DNA of 64,000 bases. Source: Ignavibacteriota bacterium (GTDB lineage Bacteria > Bacteroidota > Ignavibacteria > Ignavibacteriales > Melioribacteraceae). This document shows positions 52,097 through 61,661 of the stretch, one piece after another. Under the pieces are notes generated by a model. That model did not search any database. It was not told the origin of the DNA and worked only from the letters and a program-made list of their open reading frames with translations. Positions within the stretch are counted from its first letter, which is position 1; every line of letters starts with the position of its first letter. The stretch spans positions 2,428,501-2,492,500 of the forward strand of contig JADJWT010000001.1 in NCBI GenBank assembly GCA_016716225.1, in the 5' to 3' direction. A program made the position numbers and the translations under genes.

Positions 52097-53638
52097 ATGC
52101 AAACTCATAATACAATTTTAGTTTTGGATTTTGGTTCTCAGTATACACAATTAATTGCAAGAAAAATTAGAGAACAAAAAGTTCGCTCAATAATTTATCC
52201 ATACTTTACTTCGCTTAATAAAATTAAGGAATTAAATCCAAAAGGAATTATATTTTCCGGAGGACCAACCAGCGCATATGAGAAAGATTCACCACAAGTT
52301 GATCCAGAAATTTTTAATCTGAATATTCCCATTCTTGGAATTTGTTACGGTATGCAATTAGTAACCTTACACTTTGATGGAAAAGTTGAACCAGCTCAAA
52401 ATAGAGAATATGGCAAAGCAAATATTCAAATTTTGAAAAATGATGGATTGCTTAAAAACGTTAAGGAAAATTCAATTGTTTGGATGAGTCATGGTGATTA
52501 TATTACAAAAATTCCGGATGGATTTGAAATAGATTCGCAAACAGAAAATTCACCAATTTGCTCAATTTTTAATAATGAAAAAAAAATTTATGCTTTGCAA
52601 TTTCACCCAGAAGTTGCTCACACAGAAAACGGTAAAGAAATTTTAAGAACATTTATTTTTGATATTTGTAATTGCAATCCAGATTGGACTCCGACCAATT
52701 TTATTGAAGATTCCATAAATGAAATCCGTGAAAAAGTTAAAGATTCAAAAGTAATTTGTGCTTTAAGTGGAGGAGTTGATTCATCTGTAGCTGCAATTTT
52801 ATTAAACAAAGCAATTGGTGATAACTTAACTTGCGTACATGTTGATAATGGATTGATGAGAAAAAACGAAAGCGAAAAAGTAGTAAAATTATTTAGAGAA
52901 AATTTTGAACTAAAAATCATTCATATTGATGCATCAAAAGAATTTTTAGCAAAATTAAGTGGAATTTCAGATCCCGAAAAGAAAAGAAAAATTATCGGAA
53001 ATACATTTATAGAAATATTTGAAAGAGAATCTAGCAAAATTGAAAATGCTGAATTTTTAGTTCAAGGAACTTTATATCCCGATGTAATAGAATCAGCATC
53101 TGCTGGAACTGCTTCACATAAAATTAAAACACATCATAATGTTGGTGGTTTGCCGGAAAAAATGAATCTTAAATTAATTGAACCATTCCGAGAATTATTC
53201 AAAGATGAAGTTAGAGAAATTGGTGAAATTTTAGGTTTACCTCACGAATTTGTTCATCGTCATCCATTCCCGGGTCCGGGTTTAGCTGTAAGGGTTTTGG
53301 GAGAAATTACAGAAGAAAAACTTAGAATTCTAAAAGATGTTGATGCAATTTACATTGAATCCTTGAGAAAATTTGATTTGTATTATAAAATATGGCAAGC
53401 ATTTGCAGTTATACTTCCGGTTCAATCCGTAGGTGTTATGGGTGATGCAAGAACTTACGAATCTGTAATTGTTTTGCGAGCGGTAACTTCCACAGACGGA
53501 ATGACTGCCGATTGGTACAGATTTGATAATTCATTTTTAGAATATGTTTCAAATAAAATTATTAGAGAAGTATCTGGTGTAAACAGAGTTGTTTATGATA
53601 TAAGTTCCAAACCGCCATCTACAATTGAGTGGGAATAA
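52097..53638 (+). CDS. guaA: GMP synthase (glutamine-hydrolysing)
   Basis: A 513-aa protein. The N-terminal class I amidotransferase has the nucleophile in ILGICYGMQL and the His-Glu pair in LQFHPEVAHTE. The ATP-pyrophosphatase domain has ALSGGVDSSVAA (about residue 222), and the dimerisation domain ends at KPPSTIEWE. It makes GMP from XMP. Normal length and standard motifs. Confidence 0.97.
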   Translation: MQTHNTILVLDFGSQYTQLIARKIREQKVRSIIYPYFTSLNKIKELNPKGIIFSGGPTSAYEKDSPQVDPEIFNLNIPILGICYGMQLVTLHFDGKVEPAQNREYGKANIQILKNDGLLKNVKENSIVWMSHGDYITKIPDGFEIDSQTENSPICSIFNNEKKIYALQFHPEVAHTENGKEILRTFIFDICNCNPDWTPTNFIEDSINEIREKVKDSKVICALSGGVDSSVAAILLNKAIGDNLTCVHVDNGLMRKNESEKVVKLFRENFELKIIHIDASKEFLAKLSGISDPEKKRKIIGNTFIEIFERESSKIENAEFLVQGTLYPDVIESASAGTASHKIKTHHNVGGLPEKMNLKLIEPFRELFKDEVREIGEILGLPHEFVHRHPFPGPGLAVRVLGEITEEKLRILKDVDAIYIESLRKFDLYYKIWQAFAVILPVQSVGVMGDARTYESVIVLRAVTSTDGMTADWYRFDNSFLEYVSNKIIREVSGVNRVVYDISSKPPSTIEWE

Positions 53639-53646
53639 TTTAATAA

Positions 53647-54324
53647 ATGTTAAAAGTTAAAGAATTACCAATTGATGATAGACCACGTGAAAAATTAATA
53701 TTGCGTGGTCCGCAAAGTTTAAGTGATTCGGAACTTTTAGCAATTTTATTAAGAACTGGAACAAAAGGTGAATCTGTAATTGAATTAGCTCAGAAATTAA
53801 TTCAAAAAGATAATTTAGCTTTACTCGCATCAAAAACCATTGAAGCATTTACAAAACAAAACGGAATTGGAAAAGATAAAGCCGCTACATTAGTTGCAGC
53901 GTTTGAACTTTCAAGAAGAATAAAATTTAATGAAAAATGGTTTTCGCAGAAAAAGATAAAATCTCCGGAAGATTTAGCAGAAATTTTCATTCCTTTGTTA
54001 AAAGATGAAATTAAAGAAAAATTTATTGTGGTTTGTTTAAATACTTCAAACCAAATTATAAAATTCGAAATAATTTCTATTGGAAATTTAAATTCAAGCA
54101 TAGTTCACCCGCGTGAAGTTTTTAAAGTTGCAATTGAAAATAATTCTGCGAGTATATTTTTAGTTCATAATCATCCAAGTGGAAATACAGAACCAAGCAA
54201 GGAAGATATTTCCATTACAAAAAGATTAGTCGAAGCCGGAAAGATTTTTGATATATCTGTTTTAGATCATTTAATAATTGCCGGAGAAAACTTCACAAGT
54301 TTGGTAGAAAAGAGAATTATTTAG
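53647..54324 (+). CDS. radC: RadC family JAMM-domain protein
   Basis: A 225-aa protein with an N-terminal helix-hairpin-helix region and a C-terminal JAMM/MPN+ domain: Glu upstream and the metal motif FLVHNHPSGNTEPSKED (H-x-H...D). Family members lack a confirmed role despite the repair-linked name. It starts 8 nt after guaA and is probably co-transcribed. Confidence 0.92.
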   Translation: MLKVKELPIDDRPREKLILRGPQSLSDSELLAILLRTGTKGESVIELAQKLIQKDNLALLASKTIEAFTKQNGIGKDKAATLVAAFELSRRIKFNEKWFSQKKIKSPEDLAEIFIPLLKDEIKEKFIVVCLNTSNQIIKFEIISIGNLNSSIVHPREVFKVAIENNSASIFLVHNHPSGNTEPSKEDISITKRLVEAGKIFDISVLDHLIIAGENFTSLVEKRII

Positions 54325-54426
54325 TTTTACAAAAAAATGTTATATTTTAGCTACATTATTAATATATTTACTTAAAGAATTTCACAAACAAATAAATCAT
54401 TCTTTTATATTAGGAGGATTAACAAA

Positions 54427-54702
54427 ATGACAAAAATCAAAAAACTTCTCACTACTTCATTAGCGGTAGTATTTGTTGCTGGTTCGTTAAGTTTAACCGG
54501 CTGTGGTGGTGTTAGTGACGAACAAATGGCAGAATTAAATGCTTTAAGAAGCGAAGTATCTGCATTGGGTACAGAAGTTAATGCTTTAAAAAGTGAAAAA
54601 ACAAAGTTAGAAAGAGAAATTGCTGAAATGGAAGCTAAACTTGCACAATGTGCAAAAGATAAAGAAGCTACTAAAGCAAATTTACAAAAATTAGGTTTAT
54701 AA
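54427..54702 (+). CDS. Small coiled-coil lipoprotein
   Basis: A 91-aa protein with lipobox SLTGC (Cys about 26) and a mature part of pure heptad repeats (MAELNALRSEVSALGTEV, then SEKTKLEREIAEMEAKL), the layout of Lpp-like outer-membrane lipoproteins. AGGAGG lies 8 nt before the ATG, one of the strongest ribosome sites in the window, suggesting high expression. Probably co-transcribed with the LysM gene. Confidence 0.82.
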   Translation: MTKIKKLLTTSLAVVFVAGSLSLTGCGGVSDEQMAELNALRSEVSALGTEVNALKSEKTKLEREIAEMEAKLAQCAKDKEATKANLQKLGL

Positions 54703-54731
54703 AAGTTTAATAATAAAAGGAGAGTATATAA

Positions 54732-55409
54732 ATGGCACAAATTAGAAACATACTTGCATTATTAGCTTTATTGGTTTTCCTTTCAACAAATGTTTTTGCA
54801 CAAGAAGAAATGACAACTGATGAATGGGAAGCAGAAATTGCAAGATTAACACAAGAAAAAGCTGATCTTTCAGCAGAATTAGAAAGTTTACAAGCTTCAG
54901 TTAATTCATTAAAAGAAAAGAAAAATTCATTACAATCTTATGAAGATTGCCAAAAAGATATGTATGCTTTAGTTGGTGCTTCAAAAAGTGATGTTGAAGC
55001 TTATGATGCAAAAGTTAAAGCTTTAATGGCTGATATTTCAGCTAAAAAACCAACCAAAGCTGATAGACAAGCTGAATTAGATGCTTTAAAAGCAAGCAAA
55101 TTAAGTGCTTTACCACAATTTTATGATATAGTTCATGGTCAATTGCAAAAAATGTTAGATGCTTGGCCACCAGAAGAAATTAATTACACAGTTGTTCGTG
55201 GCGATCATCTTTGGGGAATTGCTAAAAAGAAAGATCATTATGGAAATGGTTTTGCTTGGCCAAAAATCTATAATGCAAACAGAGATAAAATTAAAAATCC
55301 AGATTTAATTTATCCAAAACAAGAATTTACTATTCCTAATTTAACTGAAGAAGAAGCTGCTAAATACAATAAATTGAGAGCAAATTATAAACCAGCTCCA
55401 ATGCAATAA
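54732..55409 (+). CDS. LysM-domain exported protein
   Basis: A 225-aa protein: signal peptide (to about NVFAQ), a coiled-coil region of about 80 residues, then a C-terminal LysM domain (NYTVVRGDHLWGIAKKK, then IYNANRDKIKNPDLIYPKQE), which binds peptidoglycan. Paired with the preceding lipoprotein, it may link the outer membrane to the wall. AAAGGAGA precedes the ATG. Confidence 0.85.
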   Translation: MAQIRNILALLALLVFLSTNVFAQEEMTTDEWEAEIARLTQEKADLSAELESLQASVNSLKEKKNSLQSYEDCQKDMYALVGASKSDVEAYDAKVKALMADISAKKPTKADRQAELDALKASKLSALPQFYDIVHGQLQKMLDAWPPEEINYTVVRGDHLWGIAKKKDHYGNGFAWPKIYNANRDKIKNPDLIYPKQEFTIPNLTEEEAAKYNKLRANYKPAPMQ

Positions 55410-55435
55410 AATTTAGTTTGTTCATATATTCTTAT

Positions 55436-55502
55436 AGGATATTCTAAAAGATATTGCAATTTTATTTCGAATTTTGCTAAAACTTTTAGAATATCCTTTT
55501 TT
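55436..55502 (+). terminator. Long-loop terminator between the LysM gene and phoH
   Basis: A perfect 15-bp inverted repeat (AGGATATTCTAAAAG at 55436-55450 and its complement at 55483-55497), followed by a T-run. Loop of 32 nt. It ends only about 5 nt before the ribosome site of phoH. Confidence 0.85.
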
Positions 55503-55516
55503 ATTTTGAGGAAGTT

Positions 55517-56473
55517 ATTTCACAGATAGAAAAAAAAATAAAACTAGAAAATGTTGATTTAGTTTCACTTTTCGGATTCAATGATGCAAATCTCAAACCT
55601 TTGGAAGAAAGATTGTCTTCATCAATTTCTATCAGAGGTGATATTGCTTTTATAAAAGGAACTGCTGAAGAAGTTGATTCAATCGAAAAAGTATTCAAAG
55701 AAATGATTTTTGTTCTGAATACTACGAACAAACTCACACCAAATGATGTTTCAACAATAGTTGATCTAACCTTATCTGGAAGAGATATAATAAGTAATGA
55801 AGATTATAATTCAATAGTCCTTTATACAAAAAAGGATGTAATTAAAGCCAAAACAGATACACAATTTGAATATGTAAAAGCAATGAGTGAAAATGATATT
55901 TGTTTTGGAATTGGTCCAGCTGGAACCGGAAAAACTTATTTAGCTGTAGCATTTGCAATAGCTCAATTGAAAAAAGGAATTGTAAAGAAAATTGTTTTAG
56001 CTCGACCTGCAGTTGAAGCCGGAGAAAGTTTGGGATTTTTACCAGGTGATTTTAAAGAAAAAATTGATCCATATTTGCGACCTTTGTTTGATGCATTGCA
56101 AGATATGCTTCCAACCGATCAATTGAAAAATTATATTGAAAGAAATATTATTGAAATTGTTCCATTAGCATACATGCGCGGAAGAACTTTGAATAATTCG
56201 TATATTATTCTTGATGAAGCACAAAACAGCACAAATATTCAAATGAAAATGTTTTTAACAAGAATTGGCCCAAATTCTAAAGCTACAATTACTGGCGATA
56301 TTACACAAATTGATTTACCGAAAAAAACAGAAAGCGGTTTAATTTTAGTTAAAGATATTCTTCAAAATGTTGATGGAGTTAAGTTTGTTTATTTCAATAA
56401 ATCTGATGTGGTAAGACATAAGCTTGTTAAAGATATAATACATGCTTACGAACAATACAACAATGGAAATTAA
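55517..56473 (+). CDS. phoH: PhoH-family ATPase (non-canonical start)
   Basis: About 318 aa. The N-terminal domain has VDLVSLFGFNDANLKPLEER, and the ATPase domain has the P-loop GPAGTGKTYLAVA, a Walker B region in YIILDEAQNS and a C-terminal TGDITQIDLP motif. The family opening begins well before the first ATG/GTG/TTG (TTG 55601). In frame upstream, after a TAG at 55487, the only start-like codon next to a ribosome site is ATT 55517, with GAGG at 55508-55511. With that start the length is the family norm. PhoH proteins are nucleic-acid-linked ATPases, often tied to RNA metabolism. Confidence 0.8.
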   Translation: MSQIEKKIKLENVDLVSLFGFNDANLKPLEERLSSSISIRGDIAFIKGTAEEVDSIEKVFKEMIFVLNTTNKLTPNDVSTIVDLTLSGRDIISNEDYNSIVLYTKKDVIKAKTDTQFEYVKAMSENDICFGIGPAGTGKTYLAVAFAIAQLKKGIVKKIVLARPAVEAGESLGFLPGDFKEKIDPYLRPLFDALQDMLPTDQLKNYIERNIIEIVPLAYMRGRTLNNSYIILDEAQNSTNIQMKMFLTRIGPNSKATITGDITQIDLPKKTESGLILVKDILQNVDGVKFVYFNKSDVVRHKLVKDIIHAYEQYNNGN

Positions 56474-56529
56474 TTACTGATTTTAGATTTCAGTTTGTAA
56501 TTCTAAAATTTCTAATCACAAATTTATTA

Positions 56530-57291
56530 TTAATAGAATTTTTTGCTTTCTTCCCAATATTTATCCATTTCTTCTAAATTTGATTCGGTAATGGATTTAT
56601 TGTTTTCTTCCAATTTTTTTTCGATATAATTAAATCTATTTAAAAATTTAGTATTGGTTCTACGTAAAGCATTTTCCGCATTAATTCCAAGAAATCTTGA
56701 ATAATTTATTAAAGCAAAAAAAACATCACCCATTTCTTTTTCTAACAAATTTTTATCGCCGGTTTTCTCTGATTCATGCATTTCCTCAATTTCCTCAATA
56801 ACTTTTTTCCAAACATCATTTTTATTTTCCCAATCAAATCCAATTTTTGAAACTTTTTCCTGCATTCGTGCAGATTTTTGTAATTCGGGAAGATTTTTTG
56901 GAATTCCTTCGAGAATAGATTTTCTGCCCTCTTGCATTTTTATTTTTTCCCAATTACGCTCAATTTCCTTATTGTTCTCTACCGCAAGATTTTCAAAAAC
57001 ATGAGGGTGACGTCTTATCAATTTTTCACTTATCGAATCAATAACCTCATTTATAGAAAATAGATTTTTGTCTTCAGCAATTACTGAATGAAAAACTATA
57101 TGAAGTAAAAGATCACCCAATTCATTTTTAAGTGCAGAATAATTTTGATCATCAATGGCTTCTAAAACTTCATAAGTTTCTTCTAAAGTTGCAGCTTTTA
57201 TTGAATCAAATGTTTGAACTTTATCCCATGAGCATTCTTTTCTAAGTTTACGCATTATGTTAACAAGATTATCAAATTTTTCTTTATGCAT
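56530..57291 (-). CDS. mazG: Nucleoside triphosphate pyrophosphohydrolase MazG
   Basis: A 253-aa two-domain MazG. The first domain has the EExxE metal motif in LEETYEVLEAID and ELGDLLLHIVFHS; the second has EKEMGDVFFALINYSRFL. It hydrolyses non-canonical NTPs to NMP and pyrophosphate. The start is ATG 57291 with AAGGAAAA upstream; an earlier in-frame ATG (57360) would add 23 atypical residues. Confidence 0.92.
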   Translation of the reverse strand: MHKEKFDNLVNIMRKLRKECSWDKVQTFDSIKAATLEETYEVLEAIDDQNYSALKNELGDLLLHIVFHSVIAEDKNLFSINEVIDSISEKLIRRHPHVFENLAVENNKEIERNWEKIKMQEGRKSILEGIPKNLPELQKSARMQEKVSKIGFDWENKNDVWKKVIEEIEEMHESEKTGDKNLLEKEMGDVFFALINYSRFLGINAENALRRTNTKFLNRFNYIEKKLEENNKSITESNLEEMDKYWEESKKFY

Positions 57292-57378
57292 TTTTTCCTT
57301 AAATATTTTTAACAGAAAATTAGGATTTTTTATTTCAAAAAATGAGTTATTTTTATACAACTACATCAGAGAATTAAA

Positions 57379-57831
57379 ATGATTGAAGAAAAATTAAATA
57401 AGATGAATATTTCAATTCCGGAAGCACCAAAGCCATTAGCTTCTTATATTCCAGCATTAAAATCTGGAAATTTAGTTTTTACAGCGGGACAAATTCCTCT
57501 AGAAAATGGAACTGTAAAATACAAGGGGAATGTTGGAGGTTCTGTTTCATTAGAGCAAGGGAAAGAATCGGCAAAACTTTGTGCAATAAATTGTTTGAGT
57601 GTTATAAAATCTGAAATCGGAAATCTGGATAAAATAAAAAGAATTGTAAAAGTTACGGTTTTTGTAAATAATGTTGATGGATTTTCTGATCAACCAAAAG
57701 TTGCAAACGGAGCTTCTGATTTTTTGGTTGAATTATTTGAAGAAAAAGGTAAACATGTTAGAAGTGCCGTTGGAGTAAACGGTTTGCCTTTAGATGCAAC
57801 CACCGAAGTAGAAATGATCGTGGAAATTTAA
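57379..57831 (+). CDS. RidA/YjgF-family protein
   Basis: A 150-aa RidA-like protein: LVFTAGQIPLENGTVKYKG near the start, NCLSVIKSEIGNLDKIKRIVK in the middle and RSAVGVNGLPLDATTEVEM at the end. The conserved Arg of RidA is in KHVRSAVGV. RidA deaminates reactive enamine/imine intermediates; this member belongs to the slightly longer subgroup. It is divergent from mazG. Confidence 0.88.
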   Translation: MIEEKLNKMNISIPEAPKPLASYIPALKSGNLVFTAGQIPLENGTVKYKGNVGGSVSLEQGKESAKLCAINCLSVIKSEIGNLDKIKRIVKVTVFVNNVDGFSDQPKVANGASDFLVELFEEKGKHVRSAVGVNGLPLDATTEVEMIVEI

Positions 57832-57882
57832 TTTCTTAATTAATTTTTGAAACAAATTTTAATTTTTTTGGTCTAACAAAAC

Positions 57883-58362
57883 ATGAAAAAAATAATTCTA
57901 TTATTGATTTTTATTTCATCAATTACCATTGCACAATTTAAAGGTGATGAGAGTAAACCGTTAAATATTCAAAGTGGAATTTTAAACGATAACCCGATTA
58001 GCTCAATTTTTAGTTTTATCAATCCAGAAAATTTTTCAATGAGTCATAGTTTTGGAATGTCTTATTCAACCTTTGGAAAAAACGGAATGGCGCTTGGCGT
58101 TTATACAAATCACCTAGCTTATGAATTTAGTGAAAAATTTAATTTTGAACTTGATGCAAGTTTAGTTAACAGTCCGTATAATACTTTAGGTGATTCATTC
58201 ACAAAATCAATTAATGGGTTTTATATAGATCGTGCTCGGTTAAATTACAATCCTTCCAAAGATTTTAACATCAGTTTGATATTCTCAAACTCACCTTATG
58301 GTTATTACAATAACTATGGTTACGGAAGACTTTCTCCATATTCTAACAGATGGTTTGATTAG
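57883..58362 (+). CDS. Exported hypothetical protein
   Basis: A 159-aa protein with a signal peptide (to about SITIAQ) and a Gly/Tyr/Asn-rich mature part (GMSYSTFGKNGMALGVY, then NNYGYGRLSPYSN), like small outer-membrane proteins of Bacteroidota. No family named. Confidence 0.6.
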   Translation: MKKIILLLIFISSITIAQFKGDESKPLNIQSGILNDNPISSIFSFINPENFSMSHSFGMSYSTFGKNGMALGVYTNHLAYEFSEKFNFELDASLVNSPYNTLGDSFTKSINGFYIDRARLNYNPSKDFNISLIFSNSPYGYYNNYGYGRLSPYSNRWFD

Positions 58363-58451
58363 AAAATAGACTAACAAAATTTATTTTATTATTTTTAAGT
58401 ACAAAATCTGATAAGTTTTGTTAACTTATTTTCTAATAAATTTCAGTTACA

Positions 58452-58946
58452 TTGAAAAAATCTATAAAAAAAAACAACGAACAGAAAGCTGATATAAAAA
58501 CTTCCACAGTAAATTTATTTTACAATATTTTAATTTTTTTTCTGATTGTACTTATAGTTTATTTAAGTTATTCTGCTTATATGAAATTGGTTAAAGGTTC
58601 TGAAAAAATAGATGAACTTAAAAACAATGAAATTGCAGCAGAAATAATTCAGCTAGATGTACTAAATGGATGTGGAGTTTCCGGCGTAGCGGATAGATAT
58701 ACTGACTTTTTACGCTCAAGAGGATTTGATGTGGTTGAAATTGGGAATTATGTTTCATATGATGTTGATGAAACTTTTGTAATTGATAGAATTGGAAATA
58801 AAGCAAATGCGCTAAAAGTGGCTTCTGCTTTAGGTATTGAAAAGGTTAAAGTAATTCAACAATTGAATGAAAATTATTTTCTCGATGTATCGTTAGTTAT
58901 AGGGAAAGATTATTATAAATTAAAACCAATTACGGGTGAAGAATAA
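58452..58946 (+). CDS. LytR C-terminal-domain membrane protein
   Basis: A 164-aa protein with one membrane helix (about residues 24-45) and a LytR_C domain: IQLDVLNGCGVSGVADRYTD, then RGFDVVEIGNYVSYD and VIDRIGNKANALKVA. Such domains are thought to bind the envelope or peptidoglycan precursors. The TTG 58452 start is the only option. It is followed 2 nt later by rsfS. Confidence 0.8.
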   Translation: MKKSIKKNNEQKADIKTSTVNLFYNILIFFLIVLIVYLSYSAYMKLVKGSEKIDELKNNEIAAEIIQLDVLNGCGVSGVADRYTDFLRSRGFDVVEIGNYVSYDVDETFVIDRIGNKANALKVASALGIEKVKVIQQLNENYFLDVSLVIGKDYYKLKPITGEE

Positions 58947-58948
58947 AT

Positions 58949-59299
58949 TTGGAAACAAAAAATTTAGTAAATGAAATTGTAGAAATAATTCAGTCAAAAA
59001 AAGGTTATGATATTACTATTTTGAATTTGACAAACTTATCTGCCGTTGCTGATTATTTTATAATCTGCTCCGGTGATGTTGATGTTCACGTAAAAGCTAT
59101 TGCAGATGAAATAGATAAAAAACTAAGAAAAGATGGAATTAAATGTTATAATAAAGAAGGTTACACTGCTTTAAATTGGGTTTTGATTGATTATTTTGAT
59201 GTTGTTGTTCATGTATTTAAAAAGGATGCCAGAATTTTTTATAATTTAGAAAAACTATGGGGCGATGCAGAAATTACCGAAATTGAAAACTCCAACTAA
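58949..59299 (+). CDS. rsfS: Ribosome silencing factor RsfS
   Basis: A 116-aa DUF143/RsfS protein: KKGYDITILNLTNLSAVADYFIICSG and the C-terminal WVLIDYFDVVVHVF motif. It binds uL14 and blocks subunit joining in starvation. TTG start at 58949. Confidence 0.94.
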   Translation: METKNLVNEIVEIIQSKKGYDITILNLTNLSAVADYFIICSGDVDVHVKAIADEIDKKLRKDGIKCYNKEGYTALNWVLIDYFDVVVHVFKKDARIFYNLEKLWGDAEITEIENSN

Positions 59300-59331
59300 A
59301 ACTTGCCAGCTAAAAATTTTGTGAGAAAAAA

Positions 59332-60963
59332 GTGAAAGAATATTTACAAAGTTTGTTTAATCAAGCTTCAGAAAAATTAACTTATTTAAATGAAATTCCT
59401 TTATTCTTTAATGTTCCGCAAGATGAAGAGCATGGTGATTTATCTTCTAATGCAGCAATGCTTCTTACAAAAATTCTTAAAAAAAATCCGCGACAAATTG
59501 CAGAAGATATAATTTCTAATTTAAATTACGATTCAAATATTATTACTAAAACCGAAATTGCGGGACCGGGATTTATAAATTTTTATTTCAATCCAAATTT
59601 TGTTAATAAAAAAATTGAAACAATAATTTCTCAAGGCGATAATTTTGGTTATAGCAATGAATTCAACGGTAAAAAAGCAAATGTTGAATTTGTTTCGGCA
59701 AATCCTACCGGACCTTTAACAGTTGGACATGGACGCAATGCTGTATTGGGTGATACATTTGCTAATTTATTGGAAGCAATTGGTTATTCTGTTGATAGAG
59801 AATATTACTTTAATAATGCTGGCAGACAAATGCGTGTTTTGGGAGCTTCGGTTGCTGCACGTTATTTAGAACTTCTTGGTATCAACAAAGAATTTAGTGA
59901 GGAATTTTATCAGGGCGAATATATTAAGGAAATTGCACAAAAAATTTGTGTTAAATTTTCCGATAAATTTAAAGATGATTTAGAAAATGAAATTTTTAAA
60001 AATACTGCCGAAGAAGAAATTTTTAACGATATAAAATCAACATTAAAAAGAATTGATATTGAATTTGAGCAGTTTTATAATGAAGATGATTTATATAAAA
60101 ATGGCAACATTGATTCCTTACTAAAGTTTTTTGAAGTGAAAAATCTTTCTTATAAAAAAGATGACGCTATTTGGTTAAAGTTCAGCGAATTGGGACAAGA
60201 AGTTGATAAAGTAATTGTGAAATCAACCGGTGAGCCAACTTATAGGCTACCCGATATTGCATATCATAAAACAAAGTTTGAAAGAGGTTATGATTTAATT
60301 GTTGATATTTTCGGATCGGATCATAATGCAACTTACACTGATGTGCTTGCCGGAATTGAAGCTTTGGGTTACTCAAAAGAAAAAGTTAAAGTAATTATTT
60401 ACCAATTTGTTACTATAACTCAAGGCGGCGAAGTTGTAAAAATGTCAACTCGAAAAGCAAATTTTATTACATTAGATGAATTAATTGATGAAGTGGGAAA
60501 AGATGTTGTTAGATATTTTTTCATTATGAGAAATTATTCTTCGCACATGAATTTTGATTTGGATATTGCTAAAAAACAGTCAGATGAAAATCCGGTATTT
60601 TATTTAAAATATGCACACGCAAGAATTGCTTCAATCTTAAGATTAACTAAAGAACAAAATCTAAATCTTTCTTTAGAAAATTTAGATTTATTAGTTGAGC
60701 CAATTGAACAAAAGTTAATTAAACATTTACATAGATTTGAAGAAGAATTAAAACTTTCTGCAATAAATTTTGAGCCGCATAAACTCGCTAACTATTTAGA
60801 AAATCTTGCTTCATTATTTCATAAATTTTATACTGATTGCAGAATTATCGGTTCTGAACAAAAATTAGCAGAAGCAAGAATTGCTTTGATTATTGCAGTT
60901 AAAACTGTATTGAAAAACGGATTAACAATCCTAAGTATTGAAGCTCCGGAAAGTATGTATTAA
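59332..60963 (+). CDS. argS: Arginyl-tRNA synthetase
   Basis: A 543-aa class I synthetase: N-terminal additional domain, SANPTGPLTVGHGRNAVLGD with the HIGH-type motif GHGRN (about residue 130), and the KMSKS-type motif as VKMSTRKAN (about residue 370). The C-terminal anticodon-binding helical domain ends at EAPESMY, close to the family's usual end. GTG start at 59332. It is convergent with the comF-like gene, the stops overlapping by 4 nt. Confidence 0.95.
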   Translation: MKEYLQSLFNQASEKLTYLNEIPLFFNVPQDEEHGDLSSNAAMLLTKILKKNPRQIAEDIISNLNYDSNIITKTEIAGPGFINFYFNPNFVNKKIETIISQGDNFGYSNEFNGKKANVEFVSANPTGPLTVGHGRNAVLGDTFANLLEAIGYSVDREYYFNNAGRQMRVLGASVAARYLELLGINKEFSEEFYQGEYIKEIAQKICVKFSDKFKDDLENEIFKNTAEEEIFNDIKSTLKRIDIEFEQFYNEDDLYKNGNIDSLLKFFEVKNLSYKKDDAIWLKFSELGQEVDKVIVKSTGEPTYRLPDIAYHKTKFERGYDLIVDIFGSDHNATYTDVLAGIEALGYSKEKVKVIIYQFVTITQGGEVVKMSTRKANFITLDELIDEVGKDVVRYFFIMRNYSSHMNFDLDIAKKQSDENPVFYLKYAHARIASILRLTKEQNLNLSLENLDLLVEPIEQKLIKHLHRFEEELKLSAINFEPHKLANYLENLASLFHKFYTDCRIIGSEQKLAEARIALIIAVKTVLKNGLTILSIEAPESMY

Positions 60964-61649
60964 TCTGCAATTGCAACAGATAATGCAAAAATATTTTTTG
61001 CACCGTTATCTGTTAAAATTCTTGCACATTCGCTTACAGTTGCGCCGGTTGTGATTACATCATCAACAAGAATAATATTTTTATTCTCAATTAATTTTTG
61101 ATTTTTTAACTTAAACGCATCTTTCATGTTTTGTTTTCTTTCAACAAGATTTAGTTTAGTCTGTGAATTTGTAAATCGTGTTCTTACTAATATATTCTTC
61201 CCATAATTTATTTTAAGATTTTCTCCTATTTCTTTTGCAATAATATCAGCTTGATTAAAACCTCGTTCAGCCCTTCGTAAACTGTGCAAGGGAATTGCAA
61301 TAATTAAATCTGCATTCCAATTATTTATTTTTTCCATTAATATTTCTGAAACTTTTTTACCAAGATATTTTCCAATAAAAAATTTACCATTGTATTTTAA
61401 TTCATGGATAATATTTTGGATTGGTGTTTCATCTGCAAAAATAAATGCCGATTGAAAATCTTTTACTATATTTTCTTTTGTAAATTTTCTTTCATATTCC
61501 AAAGTAATTCTTTCTTGTGAAGCAAATTGAAGAAGGTTAAAGCAGTTTGAGCAAATTATTTTTTCATTATCTAAAATTTTACTTTTACAGTTTATACAAA
61601 TTCTTGGAAGAAAAAAATCAAGCAGATTCTGGAAATTCTCTTTAATCAA
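60960..61649 (-). CDS. ComF-family phosphoribosyltransferase-like protein
   Basis: A 229-aa protein with a four-Cys zinc finger (ICINCKSKILDNEKIICSNC) and a phosphoribosyltransferase fold ending in the PRPP motif IILVDDVITTGATVSECA. In competent bacteria ComF is needed for DNA uptake; in others the role is uncertain. The neighbouring genes give no extra clue. Confidence 0.88.
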   Translation of the reverse strand: MIKENFQNLLDFFLPRICINCKSKILDNEKIICSNCFNLLQFASQERITLEYERKFTKENIVKDFQSAFIFADETPIQNIIHELKYNGKFFIGKYLGKKVSEILMEKINNWNADLIIAIPLHSLRRAERGFNQADIIAKEIGENLKINYGKNILVRTRFTNSQTKLNLVERKQNMKDAFKLKNQKLIENKNIILVDDVITTGATVSECARILTDNGAKNIFALSVAIAD

Positions 61650-61661
61650 AATTAAAAAATC

